A stretch of DNA of 28,129 bases from positions 1 to 28,129 of the forward strand of contig CAYUVK010000064.1 in assembly GCA_964448105.1 (NCBI GenBank), given 5' to 3'. The position numbers and the translations under genes were made by a program. Each line of letters begins with the position of its first letter. The stretch's first letter is position 1. A model generated the notes under the pieces. That model was not told where the DNA came from and searched no databases. It worked only from the letters and a program-made list of their open reading frames with translations. Below, piece after piece: positions 1 through 8,851 of the stretch. The stretch comes from CAVQBP01 sp964448105. GTDB taxonomy: Bacteria > Bacteroidota > Ignavibacteria > Ignavibacteriales > Ignavibacteriaceae.

Positions 1-1918
1 TTTTCAAGACTCTCACCTTTCCGGTATCCGAATCAACTTCAACTTCGGCAAATTGAGCACCAAAAGTGTTCGTAGTATACCCTCTTGGATTTTCTTCTCT
101 TGCACCTTCAGTAATTAGAGTTCTTTCATGCATTTTTCCAATAATTTCAGGGATAGTAATTTGTTTAGTTTTATCATTTATGTTTGCTATTTCTCCTTCT
201 GAATAAACAAGCTGTTCCTGAGGAACTTCCCAGATTGCTGCTGCTGCAGATAAAAGTTTTTCTTTCATTTTTTCAGCGGCATCTCTAACCGCCGGGGAAA
301 CAGATGATGCTGTAGTGCTGCCCCCACTGCTCCCGCAATAAGGTGCAATTGAAGTATCTCCCAACGTAACCGAGATTTTTTCAAAGGGTATTTCTAAAAT
401 TTCAGCAACAACTATTGCCATAAAAGTATAAGTTCCCGTGCCTAAATCCTGAGTACCGGCAATTACTCTTGCAGAACCATCTCTATTTAACTTTAAAATT
501 GCGCCAGCCGGTGGTCCGCCCCCTCCCCACCAAATTTGTGAAGCCATACCCATTCCTCTTTTTATCGAACCTTTATCGGAACCAGCAGGTTTTCTTTTCT
601 TATACCAATCAATCGCTTCGGCACCTTTTAAATATGCTTCTTTTAACAACTTGGAAGTATAAGGTACATTAAAAACCTGGTCTACTTCGGCAATATTCTT
701 TAATCTAAAATCAAGAGGATCCATACCGGTTTTTTCGGCTAACTCATCAATAAGTGAATCCAACGCAAAGATACCCTGCACATGTCCCGGTGCTCTAAAA
801 GGTCTTGCCCTTCCGGCATTAATAAAAACATTATATTCTTCAGTTTTGACATTAGGACATTTGTACATAGTCCTCAAAGGCCAGCTGCAACCAGCACCGT
901 CAGGATAGGCTCCAACGGCGCCATAAGAATAATGGCTCAACGCAGTTAATGTACCATCCTTTTTTGCACCCCCTTTTAATTTCTGGTATGAATCGGGACG
1001 GTTACCGACAGCAAGATTCATTTCTTTTCGGTCTAGAGTTATTTTAACAGGCCTGCCAATTTTTTTTGAAAGCAGGGCAGCCATAACAGTATACTTCCCG
1101 GCTTCTAATTTACTGCCAAATCCTCCGCCCATATATTTCTTAATTACTCTAACATCATTTTCATCCATGCTTAAACTTTTTGCAACACTATCTCTAACAT
1201 CAAATACCCCTTGAGTCGAATCATAAACAGTTAATTTTCCGTTTTTATAATCCGCCACACTGCAATGCACTTCAGTGGGATTATGAACAACAACCTGAGT
1301 AGCAAAAGTATCTTCTACAATTGCATCTGCTTCTTTAAAACCTTTTTCAATATCACCTCTTTCGTATATTGCAGGTTTTCCCTGTATATTTCCTGATTCA
1401 TATACTTTAGGTGCATCAGCTTTCATTGCTTCCCCGGGATCTACAACAAAAGGAAGTTCATCATAATCAACTTTTATTAGTTTAATAGCTTTCAAAGCAT
1501 TATCTTCAGAATCTGCAGCAACACAAGCAACTTCATCTCCTTCAAAACGAAGATGAGGATCAAATAAGGTTGTTGTAGCATGAAACCACTCTATTTTAGG
1601 TACATTTTTATAAGTCAGAATATGAAACACTCCATCTAGCTCTTCTGCTTTTGAAATATCTATATTTTTTATTTTTGCATTAGGAAAAGGTGAACGAAGT
1701 ATCTTCGCATGAACCATACGCGGTAAATCAATATCGAAAGTATAACCTGATGCTCCACTGACCTTATCAAAACCATCTAATCTTGAAATTTCTTTCCCGA
1801 TATATTTTAATTTATTATTCGGCGGAAGCGGTTTATATTTTTCAGTTGGAACTTCAGCTATCGTTTCGATTAAATTATTTTCAAAATGATATTTTGATTT
1901 GACTATTTTTCGGGGCAT
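1..1918 (-). CDS. Xanthine dehydrogenase-family molybdopterin-binding subunit (3' end outside window)
   Basis: Catalytic Mo-cofactor subunit of a hydroxylase of the xanthine/aldehyde oxidase family. The reading frame is open from the ATG at 1918 to the window edge (about 639 codons; such subunits usually have 730-780), so the C terminus with the catalytic Glu is not visible. Seen: an a/b hammerhead region near residues 40-160, the MPT-binding motif GGGFGSK, the substrate-pocket segment RPFRAPGHVQG, GTQDLGTGTYT, and the glycine/serine segment CGSSGGSTTASS. The pocket segment differs from the RAFRGFGGPQ type of true xanthine dehydrogenases, so an aldehyde, isoquinoline or other N-heterocycle oxidoreductase is as likely; substrate unknown. 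It follows the Fe-S subunit by 24 nt and is surely co-transcribed. No signal peptide is seen, so export would be by hitchhiking on the Tat signal of its partner. Confidence 0.93.
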   Translation of the reverse strand, partial: MPRKIVKSKYHFENNLIETIAEVPTEKYKPLPPNNKLKYIGKEISRLDGFDKVSGASGYTFDIDLPRMVHAKILRSPFPNAKIKNIDISKAEELDGVFHILTYKNVPKIEWFHATTTLFDPHLRFEGDEVACVAADSEDNALKAIKLIKVDYDELPFVVDPGEAMKADAPKVYESGNIQGKPAIYERGDIEKGFKEADAIVEDTFATQVVVHNPTEVHCSVADYKNGKLTVYDSTQGVFDVRDSVAKSLSMDENDVRVIKKYMGGGFGSKLEAGKYTVMAALLSKKIGRPVKITLDRKEMNLAVGNRPDSYQKLKGGAKKDGTLTALSHYSYGAVGAYPDGAGCSWPLRTMYKCPNVKTEEYNVFINAGRARPFRAPGHVQGIFALDSLIDELAEKTGMDPLDFRLKNIAEVDQVFNVPYTSKLLKEAYLKGAEAIDWYKKRKPAGSDKGSIKRGMGMASQIWWGGGGPPAGAILKLNRDGSARVIAGTQDLGTGTYTFMAIVVAEILEIPFEKISVTLGDTSIAPYCGSSGGSTTASSVSPAVRDAAEKMKEKLLSAAAAIWEVPQEQLVYSEGEIANINDKTKQITIPEIIGKMHERTLITEGAREENPRGYTTNTFGAQFAEVEVDSDTGKVRVLK

Positions 1919-1942
1919 AATTCCCTCGCTACTTCATAAAAA

Positions 1943-2575
1943 TTATTTTGATTGTGCTGCAGCTAAAACAGAATCTACAATATTAGGATATGCAGAGCAT
2001 CTGCAGATATTTCCATACATACCTTTAATTGCTTCTTCTCTTGTTGGATTAGGATTTTTCTTTAATAAAGCATAAGCAGCCATTATTTGTCCTGGTGTAC
2101 AGAAACCGCATTGCAGTCCGTCTTTCTCAATAAAAGCTTTTTGCACATGATTTAATTCCCCATCGTTAAGAAGTCCTTCGATTGTGGTAACTTCCTTTCC
2201 CTCAACATCCAGTGCAAGCATTTGACAGGAATAGACAGCCTTCCCATTAAGAACAACAGTACAACCACCGCATTCACCCTGGTTGCAAACCATTTTTGTC
2301 CCGGTTAATTGAAAATCTTCCCTTAAAAGTTTAGCAAGCGTTGTTGAAGGTTTAACCATAACACTAACCTTTTTACCGTTCAGCATAAAGGATAATTCAT
2401 ACTTTCCTTCTTTTATATCCTTTGCTTTTTTAGAGATTTTTTTTGTAATGCTTTCAACTTGAGGTGAAATTAAATAAGCACCGGCAACCGTAGAACCGAC
2501 ACCTTTTATAAATTTTCTTCGTGAAAATGAACCATTCTTTGAGGCAGGTAAACCCGCATCTTGATCTTTTTTCAT
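1943..2575 (-). CDS. Tat-exported 2Fe-2S subunit of a xanthine dehydrogenase-family enzyme
   Basis: Electron-transfer subunit with two [2Fe-2S] clusters, 210 aa. Residues 18-24 (SRRKFIK) followed by a hydrophobic stretch ending near residue 38 form a Tat signal, so the enzyme probably works in the periplasm, as PaoA/YagT does. The plant-type ferredoxin domain has C97, C102, C105 and C117; the C-terminal helical domain has C156, C159, C191 and C193 (CGFCTPGQ and ICRCSAYP). All eight ligands are intact. A GGGGAAC stretch lies just upstream of the ATG. The Mo subunit follows directly. In the PaoABC/YagTSR layout a FAD subunit would lie between them; here there is none, so electrons may go straight from Fe-S to an external acceptor, or the FAD gene lies outside the window. 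Confidence 0.95.
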   Translation of the reverse strand: MKKDQDAGLPASKNGSFSRRKFIKGVGSTVAGAYLISPQVESITKKISKKAKDIKEGKYELSFMLNGKKVSVMVKPSTTLAKLLREDFQLTGTKMVCNQGECGGCTVVLNGKAVYSCQMLALDVEGKEVTTIEGLLNDGELNHVQKAFIEKDGLQCGFCTPGQIMAAYALLKKNPNPTREEAIKGMYGNICRCSAYPNIVDSVLAAAQSK

Positions 2576-2691
2576 ATGTTCCCCGATGAAATATAAGATT
2601 TTTATTTTCTTGAATTAAGATAAATAACTGAACTTTCATTTGCAATATATAATAGGTTCAAAATCATATACGGTTTAATACTCTTTATATA

Positions 2692-2699
2692 TATCTTTG
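2692..2699 (+). promoter_or_regulatory. Possible Bacteroidota-type -7 element upstream of the TonB receptor
   Basis: TATCTTTG matches the Bacteroidota -7 consensus TAnnTTTG exactly and ends 23 nt before the receptor ATG at 2723. No convincing TTTG at -33 is seen. The short A-rich leader (AAAATCAAAAAA) has no Shine-Dalgarno, which is common in this phylum. The intergenic region (2576-2722) must also hold the divergent promoter of the dehydrogenase operon, which I could not place. Confidence 0.35.
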
Positions 2700-2722
2700 C
2701 TGATATTTTTAAAATCAAAAAA

Positions 2723-4888
2723 ATGAGAATTAAGAAAATACTTTTTTTTATAATTATTCCCTTCTTTACTTTTATATATCCGCAGGATAAACGTACTATT
2801 AATCAAGACACAGTTTATACATTAGAACCGGTGATTGTTTCAGCAAGGGCGGGAAATTCAATATTGAATATTCCGTATGCAATAGACCATATAGACAGCA
2901 ATCAAATAGGAAGTGAAATTAAAGGACTATCTCTTAATGAAATTCTAAGCAATGTACCGGGCTTAATTGTAAGCAACAGGAATAATCCTTCAATGGGTGA
3001 TAAAATAACCATGAGAGGAATTGGAAGCAGGGCATCATTTGGTGTAAGAGGAATAAAAATTATTTATGATGGAATCCCATTAACTTTTGCCGATGGTCAG
3101 TCGGAATTAAACAATTTGGATTTTTCTTCAATGGGAAGTATTGAAGTCTTGCACGGCCCTGCCTCTGCTCTATATGGGAATGCATCCGGAGGTGTAATAA
3201 ACATCAAATCACAAAAATCTTCCGGCAGAATTATATTAATAAATCCCTCCTTTACCGCCGGTTCTTTTGGATTAAAAAATTATAATATTAAAGCCTCAGG
3301 TACTCTAAATAGGTTTTCTTATCTTCTTAGCTTAAATAAATTATTGTATAATGGATTTAGGGAGCATTCATCGGCAAGTTCAACTTCTATAAATTCAATT
3401 TTATCTTATGATATTTCGGATAAAATAAAGATTAAAGGTATAATAAATTACTTCAACTCCCCATACTTATTAAACCCGAGTTCATTAACAAAAGAAGATG
3501 CATTAAATACACCGGAATACGTAAGACCTTATATTATTTCTCAAGGAGCTGGGGAAAAAGCATGGGAAGGAAATTATGGAGTAACATTAAATTCAACATT
3601 TGATGAAAATTTTAAGAATACGACAACTATTTATTTTATTAAGCGCTCCCTTCTAAACCCTATCCCGGGAACAATAATCGATTTAAAAAGAAATGCGGGC
3701 GGATTCAGAACTTTTTTTGAAAAGAAATATCCTGGAATATTTTCTCGAGCAGATCTAAGTTTAAATGGAGGATTTGATTTTGAATTCCAGGATGATCTTA
3801 GGAAAGAATTTGTAAATAACGGATTAGTAAATTTTGATATTAAATCAGAAGATATTTTTGGTAACCTGCAATACGGCACCTCGCTTTTAGATCAAAAAGA
3901 AAGTGTAACCGGTGCAGCACCTTTTATTTCCGCCGAATTAAAATTGAATAAAAAAATAGAATTTCAGCTAGGTCTACGTTCTGATAATTACCTTTTTCAA
4001 GTAAACGATAATTTATTAACCGATGGAAATAATTCGGGGAAAAGAAGAATGAGTAATCTAAGCCCGATGGCAGGAATAATATATTTACCGGTACCATTTA
4101 TAAAGATTTATACAAACTATGCTACATCATTTCAGACACCTACAACAAATGAATTAAGCAATACTCCATCAGGCAGCGGCGGGTTCAATCCTTCACTTGA
4201 ACCGGAAAAAATAAAAAGTTATGAAATTGGTGCCTGGGGAATCCTTCAGCAATATAAGTTAAATTTTGAGACAGCATTATTTATAATGAATTTTGATAAC
4301 ATGCTTATATCATACCAGTCTCAAGCAGCCGGGAGCGAAGAAATATTCTATAAAAATGCGGGAAAAGCAGAGAATATTGGAGGAGAAATAAAATTAACAT
4401 GGAATCCTTTAAATGAAATTACATCAGTCGCTTCATTCACAAAAATGCATTTTACCTTTAAAGATTACTTAATAGGCTTCACTGGAAATGCAGGAGTTTA
4501 TGAATACAAGCAATTAGATGGAAATTATATTCCAGGCATCCCGCAGAATTATTTTACAGCGGGAATATACTATAATTCACCATTTGATTTGTCCTTAAAT
4601 TTAAAAGCAGAATGGTTTGATAAATATTTTACAAACGATTTTAACGGACCTGTGCCAGGGTCGAGCTCACCAATAGAAAATTATATAAATAATAATTATC
4701 TAAATGTAGATTTAATTTTAGGCTACAATTTAAAACTTGAAACTTACGAACTGAATATTTCTGCAGGGTTAAATAATATTTTTGATAAAAGGTACAATGC
4801 TTCTATTGTTCCCAATGCAGCAGGAGATAGATTTTTTGAACCTTCCGCAGGAAGAAATTTTTATTTTAAAGCGGGAATAAAATTTTAA
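2723..4888 (+). CDS. TonB-dependent outer-membrane receptor
   Basis: 721-aa outer-membrane active transporter. A Sec signal peptide (about residues 1-20, ending FIYPQ) is followed by a TonB-box-like stretch (TVYTLEPVIVSA, about 30-41), a plug domain (about 45-165: NEILSNVPGL, MRGIGSR, IYDGIPL, IEVLHGPASALYGNASGGVINI) and a 22-strand-type barrel ending in the aromatic FYFKAGIKF. It has no N-terminal carboxypeptidase-like domain and no SusD partner, so a metal chelate, siderophore or cofactor is more likely cargo than a glycan. It sits between a Mo enzyme operon (divergent) and the Mo-cofactor operon (convergent); a link to oxyanion or metal uptake is tempting but is inference only. Confidence 0.93.
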   Translation: MRIKKILFFIIIPFFTFIYPQDKRTINQDTVYTLEPVIVSARAGNSILNIPYAIDHIDSNQIGSEIKGLSLNEILSNVPGLIVSNRNNPSMGDKITMRGIGSRASFGVRGIKIIYDGIPLTFADGQSELNNLDFSSMGSIEVLHGPASALYGNASGGVINIKSQKSSGRIILINPSFTAGSFGLKNYNIKASGTLNRFSYLLSLNKLLYNGFREHSSASSTSINSILSYDISDKIKIKGIINYFNSPYLLNPSSLTKEDALNTPEYVRPYIISQGAGEKAWEGNYGVTLNSTFDENFKNTTTIYFIKRSLLNPIPGTIIDLKRNAGGFRTFFEKKYPGIFSRADLSLNGGFDFEFQDDLRKEFVNNGLVNFDIKSEDIFGNLQYGTSLLDQKESVTGAAPFISAELKLNKKIEFQLGLRSDNYLFQVNDNLLTDGNNSGKRRMSNLSPMAGIIYLPVPFIKIYTNYATSFQTPTTNELSNTPSGSGGFNPSLEPEKIKSYEIGAWGILQQYKLNFETALFIMNFDNMLISYQSQAAGSEEIFYKNAGKAENIGGEIKLTWNPLNEITSVASFTKMHFTFKDYLIGFTGNAGVYEYKQLDGNYIPGIPQNYFTAGIYYNSPFDLSLNLKAEWFDKYFTNDFNGPVPGSSSPIENYINNNYLNVDLILGYNLKLETYELNISAGLNNIFDKRYNASIVPNAAGDRFFEPSAGRNFYFKAGIKF

Positions 4889-4896
4889 TAGAAGGA

Positions 4897-4983
4897 ATTC
4901 TTAGTGGAACTATGTGATCTAAATGTCTTAGTGGTGTAAATGGCAACCTTATTTACCACTAAGTCACGAAGAGCACTAAGAAT
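4897..4983. repeat. Nested palindromic repeat (CTTAGTG/CACTAAG family) between convergent genes
   Basis: The outer arms ATTCTTAGTG (4897-4906) and CACTAAGAAT (4974-4983) are perfect 10-bp complements. Inside them CTTAGTGGTGTAAAT (4927-4941) pairs with ATTTACCACTAAG (4951-4963), 13 bp with a 2-nt bulge and a 9-nt loop. A further CACTAAG lies at 4984-4990. It sits between the convergent TonB receptor and MOSC gene and could end transcription both ways, but the repetitive CACTAAG units suggest a dispersed repeat rather than a dedicated terminator. Confidence 0.65.
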
Positions 4984-5051
4984 CACTAAGTTTTTTAAAG
5001 AATACATAAAATCAGAATTCAGTAAAAGAAATCATACAACCATCCATGCAA

Positions 5052-5522
5052 TTATACCAATTCTTTTTTTTGTAATTTAATCTTAGCAGAGTTAAACACT
5101 TTAATCGAATCGCCCTTTTTTACAATTCCCCCGTTTATTACTCTTGCAAACAATCCTTCACGGGGCATAATGCAATCACCAGTACGTGTTTTAATTGCAC
5201 AAGAAGTATGACATTCCTTTCCAATTTGGGTAATTTCCAAAATTATTCCATCGTTAAGAATTAATTCATCACCAATATTAAGCTTTAAAAGATTAATTCC
5301 GCGGGTAATTATATTCTCCGCAAAAGCACCTTGTGAAAGTGAAGGAATTTTTTCTTTCATTTTATCGATGCTTTCTCCTGCCAACAAGGATATTTGCCTG
5401 TGCCATTTACCGGCATGGGCATCACCTTCAATTCCCCAGTCTTCAATAAATATTGAACTTGAGATCGGCTTTTTAACAACACCTTTTTTCCGGCTGATAC
5501 AAATCGCTTCAATATGTCCCAT
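5052..5522 (-). CDS. MOSC domain protein
   Basis: 156-aa stand-alone MOSC (Mo-cofactor sulfurase C-terminal) domain. Typical family motifs: IEGDAHAGKWHRQISLLA near residues 30-50, FAENI, LNIGDELILNDGIILEITQIGKECHTSC, and CIMPREGLFARVINGG. The conserved cysteine region (GKECHTSC) is present; in this family such a cysteine is thought to carry sulfur to, or bind, the cofactor. The start codon follows the moeA stop immediately (TAG then ATG at 5522), with GGTGG of the moeA tail as ribosome-binding site, so the two are translationally coupled. The likely job is a late step of Mo-cofactor maturation (sulfuration or insertion), fitting the xanthine-dehydrogenase-type enzyme nearby, which needs a sulfurated cofactor. 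The exact reaction is not proven for short MOSC proteins. Confidence 0.92.
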   Translation of the reverse strand: MGHIEAICISRKKGVVKKPISSSIFIEDWGIEGDAHAGKWHRQISLLAGESIDKMKEKIPSLSQGAFAENIITRGINLLKLNIGDELILNDGIILEITQIGKECHTSCAIKTRTGDCIMPREGLFARVINGGIVKKGDSIKVFNSAKIKLQKKELV

Positions 5523-6731
5523 CTACCACCTGTTTGGAAATAAAAATATTTCAACCAAAGAATCTTTTTTTATTACTTGTTTTTCTTCTACAATTATATA
5601 GCCGTCAGCATTTGATATTGAAGTAATCATATATGATTCCTGTTTACCCAGTACTTTAAACTTTAATACATTATCCTCGTTCATTAATATTACCCTTAAC
5701 ATTTGTGCTCTATCTTTATTATTGACTATTCTTTGTGAAGAAAGAGAATATAATTTCTTTTGTAATAATTCCGAGCAATTTAGCTTGTAAATAGCTTGTG
5801 CCACATAGTGAAAAAAACATATATAGGCAGATACAGGATTGCCAGGCAGACCGAAAAGTAATTCAGTCCTATGACTTCCGGCTTTAATTGCAAAAAATAA
5901 TGGTTTACCTGGTTTTTGTTTCACTCCCCAGAATAATTCTTTAAAGCCGCATTCATTGGCAGCTTTCTTTACATAATCATGCTCGCCGACAGACACTCCG
6001 CCGGTAAATAAAATTATATCTGAAATTTCTTCTGCTCTCCTTAGTATTTCTTCTGTAGAAGAAAGATCATCTTCAACGATAGTAGATAGAACAACATTAC
6101 CACCGCATTCTCTAACTGCTGAAGCCAGCATAACACTATTTGAATTAAAAATTTTATCTTCTTCAAGTTCTTCGGAACCTTGATTTAACTCAGTCCCTGT
6201 AGCAATAATTGAAATTGCCGGACTTTTATAAATCTTGACTTTTGATTTTCCAATTGAAGCTAGTAAAGCAATCTGTGCAGAATTTAAATTGGTATCTTTC
6301 GGTATAAGCAGTTCGTTAGTTTTATATTCCTCTCCTGTAACCCTAATATTTTGAGACTTATTAATATCATTTTTTATCCGGATTTTATTTTCATCTTTTT
6401 CAATTTCTTCGATAGGAATTACTGTATCGGCACCATCAGGAATTTTTGCCCCGGTACTTATTGCTATGGTTTCTCCGTTCTTTACTTCACCTTTAAAAGA
6501 AACCCCGGCTTTACTTTCCCCAATTACTTTGAAAACATTTTTGTTTTGATAATCTTCCCATTTAACAGCAAAGCCATCCATTGTGCTGTTATTAAATCTT
6601 GGTGATGGAAAAGGTGAATAAATATCTTCAGCTAATCTTTTTCCGATGGCATCAAGAAGCTCTGCATTCACAACCCCTGGGGAAGGAATATTTTCAATTA
6701 CAATATTTAAAGCTTCCTGAATTGAAATCAT
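5523..6731 (-). CDS. moeA: Molybdopterin molybdenumtransferase MoeA
   Basis: 402 aa, the normal MoeA length. It inserts molybdate into adenylylated molybdopterin to give Mo-molybdopterin. Motifs in order: NSTMDGFAV (near 48), ISTGAKIPDGADTVIPIEE (near 92), the MoaB/MogA-like domain with TGTELN, SNSVML, FTGGVSVGEHDYV (near 245), KPGKPLFFA and FGLPGNPVSA (near 295), and a C-terminal beta domain. Fourth gene of the minus-strand cofactor operon, 22 nt after the MoaC-MoaB fusion and directly abutting the MOSC gene. Confidence 0.97.
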   Translation of the reverse strand: MISIQEALNIVIENIPSPGVVNAELLDAIGKRLAEDIYSPFPSPRFNNSTMDGFAVKWEDYQNKNVFKVIGESKAGVSFKGEVKNGETIAISTGAKIPDGADTVIPIEEIEKDENKIRIKNDINKSQNIRVTGEEYKTNELLIPKDTNLNSAQIALLASIGKSKVKIYKSPAISIIATGTELNQGSEELEEDKIFNSNSVMLASAVRECGGNVVLSTIVEDDLSSTEEILRRAEEISDIILFTGGVSVGEHDYVKKAANECGFKELFWGVKQKPGKPLFFAIKAGSHRTELLFGLPGNPVSAYICFFHYVAQAIYKLNCSELLQKKLYSLSSQRIVNNKDRAQMLRVILMNEDNVLKFKVLGKQESYMITSISNADGYIIVEEKQVIKKDSLVEIFLFPNRW

Positions 6732-6753
6732 TTTTTAATTCCTTTTTAATAAG

Positions 6754-7680
6754 CTAAAAACTATTGTCATGCCCGGCTGCCTGCATCACTGAAAAAGCAT
6801 GAAGCAAACCTGGAAATAATGCTTGAAGACTTTCTTTAACACCACGTGAACTTCCGGGAAGATTTATTATTAGCGATTGATTTCTAATTCCCGCTATTTC
6901 TCTTGAAAGCATTGCGTAGGGAGTTCTATCCTTTCCGTATTTTCTAATTGCTTCCGATATCCCGGGAATTTGCTTTTCAACCACTTCGGTAGTTGCTTCA
7001 GGAGTTAAATCCTTGGGACCTAAACCTGTTCCCCCGGTTGTAAATACTAATTCTATTTTTTCTTTATCACACAAAACCAAAAGCTTCGCTTTAATTTTCT
7101 CTTTATCGTCGGGAAGCACTTCATAAAATTTAACCGTAATAGAATTATTAGTTAAAAATTCCTCTATAATTTTTCCGGATTTATCTTCTCTTCCTTTTTT
7201 ATATGTTGAATCGGAAATCACTAACACTGCTGCATTTATTTTTTTACTTAGTTCATCTTTAAAATCGCTCTTCCCCCCTTTTTTCTCCACTACTTTTATA
7301 TTGGTAATTACCAGATTATTCGTAAGCGGTTTCAGCATATCATACATATTCAATAAAGAAGAAGAAACGGCGGTAATTGCTTCCATTTCAACACCGGTTT
7401 TCCAGACAGCTTTCACTTCGGAAATAACTTTAATTTTATCTTCAAATAATTCAAATGTAACAGAAATCCAATCAACAGGAACGGGATGGCAAAACACTAT
7501 TATTTCACTTGTCTTTTTTGCAGCACTAATTCCGGCAGCACGTGAAATTTCAAGGACATCACCTTTAGGGACTGTTTTATTTTTTACTTTTTCAACAACT
7601 TCACTATCTGTTAAAATCCAGCCCTCGGCTTTTGCATACCTGAGAGTATTGAATTTGGAACTTACATCAATCATTATCAA
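6754..7680 (-). CDS. MoaC-MoaB fusion: cyclic pyranopterin monophosphate synthase plus molybdopterin adenylyltransferase
   Basis: 308-aa bifunctional protein. Residues about 1-150 are MoaC, which with MoaA turns GTP into cyclic pyranopterin monophosphate: NTLRYAKAEG, GDVLEISRAAGISAAKKTSE, FCHPV, KTGVEMEAITAVSSSLLNMYDMLK, KKGGKS; the His, Glu, Asp and Lys residues expected in the active site are kept. Residues about 155-308 are MoaB/MogA, which adenylylates molybdopterin: AAVLVISDS, DKSGKIIEEFL, FTTGGTGLGPKDLTPEAT, and the end INLPGSSRGVKESLQALFPG. Each half has full domain length, with a very short linker. Its ATG overlaps the 3' end of the permease gene by 14 nt, so it is coupled to it. MoaCB fusions are known in Bacteroidota. 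Confidence 0.94.
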   Translation of the reverse strand: MIMIDVSSKFNTLRYAKAEGWILTDSEVVEKVKNKTVPKGDVLEISRAAGISAAKKTSEIIVFCHPVPVDWISVTFELFEDKIKVISEVKAVWKTGVEMEAITAVSSSLLNMYDMLKPLTNNLVITNIKVVEKKGGKSDFKDELSKKINAAVLVISDSTYKKGREDKSGKIIEEFLTNNSITVKFYEVLPDDKEKIKAKLLVLCDKEKIELVFTTGGTGLGPKDLTPEATTEVVEKQIPGISEAIRKYGKDRTPYAMLSREIAGIRNQSLIINLPGSSRGVKESLQALFPGLLHAFSVMQAAGHDNSF

Positions 7681-8848
7681 ATACTTTTAATTGTAATATA
7701 TTTTTATTTACTAAATACCGGTATCCAAATTCGAAAATAATTCCGGCAGCTAATGCAATAGATAAATTCTTTGTGGCAAAAGATACTATTCCAACCAAAA
7801 GTGCAGTAACTAATTGAATATTATCTTTTACTTTTTTAATAAGAATTGACATACGGTAACTATCGAACAGCAGCATAGCTGCCAAAAGCGGCACCGGGAT
7901 AAAAAACAGGAAAGATGAAAAACCTGCCAAAGATAGAAAAATAAAAATACTCCCGATAATTATTGTAGCTTTCCCGGTTTTCGCTCCGAACTGTGCATGG
8001 GCTGCCATCCCACCTGCTCCATGGCAAATCGGGAAACCTCCAAGTAGTCCAATTATAGTATCGCTTAACCCGATTGAGAATCCCAATTTGGGAGCCGTAA
8101 CTTTTTTTGCACTATCATTCCAAAGAGCGTGACAAATATCATCAGCAGCATAAACTGCATTTCCAAGGGTTAAAGGAAGCTGGGGAATAATTAAAAAGAT
8201 AAATGCATCTAGAAGCTTTGAAAAATCCGGTAATGTAAATGAAATGAGACTTTCATTAACAATATTTATCCCGGGCGAATAGTCTAAGAAATTAAAAAAG
8301 ATAATACTTAAAAAAATTAATATTAATGCTATGGGAAATTTTTTCCTAAGCTGAAATAGTGAAATGATCACAGTTGCAGCTATTAATAAAATTATATTAA
8401 TAACTAATGATGAACCAGCAAAGTTTAACAATATTCCTTTTTGAATAACTAATTCTATTGCTTTTTGAGCAAGTATTAAACCTATTCCCAATTGAACTCC
8501 CCTGACAAGTCCCGGTGTAAATATTCTTTGCAGAAATTTTATTAAACCGGTTAAAGACAAAAACAAAAGGAGAATGCCGTAGAAGAAAGCTGTAACTGAA
8601 AGCATTTCAATAGAAAAGCCTTTTGCAATTGCTATTACAGCCATTGCTTTCAAAGGCTGAACTGCGACCGGTACTTTGAAATACCAGCCGGTAAAAACAT
8701 ATACTATTCCGAATAATAAAAATATTCTCTCAGGAGGAAAACCGTTTACAACAACTAAAGCGAATGCCAAAGGAAGTAATGTCCCGAGGTCTCCTACTGC
8801 ACCGGAAAATTCATGAAGATTTAGCTTATTTAAAATTTTATTTTTCAT
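7667..8848 (-). CDS. MOT1-family molybdate (or sulfate) permease
   Basis: 393-aa integral inner-membrane protein with about ten hydrophobic segments. It shows the two signatures of the MOT1 (MFS_MOT1) molybdate transporter family: FSGAVGDLGTLLPLAFAL near residue 14 with PVAVQPLKAMAVIAIAKG near 60, and the second half-repeat FPICHGAGGMAAHAQFGAKTG near 265. MOT1 was defined in plants and algae and is related to SulP sulfate carriers. Its place between moaA (3 nt upstream) and the MoaC-MoaB fusion (14-nt overlap) strongly favours molybdate over sulfate. No ModABC genes are in the window, so this may be the main Mo uptake route. Confidence 0.92.
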   Translation of the reverse strand: MKNKILNKLNLHEFSGAVGDLGTLLPLAFALVVVNGFPPERIFLLFGIVYVFTGWYFKVPVAVQPLKAMAVIAIAKGFSIEMLSVTAFFYGILLLFLSLTGLIKFLQRIFTPGLVRGVQLGIGLILAQKAIELVIQKGILLNFAGSSLVINIILLIAATVIISLFQLRKKFPIALILIFLSIIFFNFLDYSPGINIVNESLISFTLPDFSKLLDAFIFLIIPQLPLTLGNAVYAADDICHALWNDSAKKVTAPKLGFSIGLSDTIIGLLGGFPICHGAGGMAAHAQFGAKTGKATIIIGSIFIFLSLAGFSSFLFFIPVPLLAAMLLFDSYRMSILIKKVKDNIQLVTALLVGIVSFATKNLSIALAAGIIFEFGYRYLVNKNILQLKVFDND

Positions 8849-8851
8849 AAA

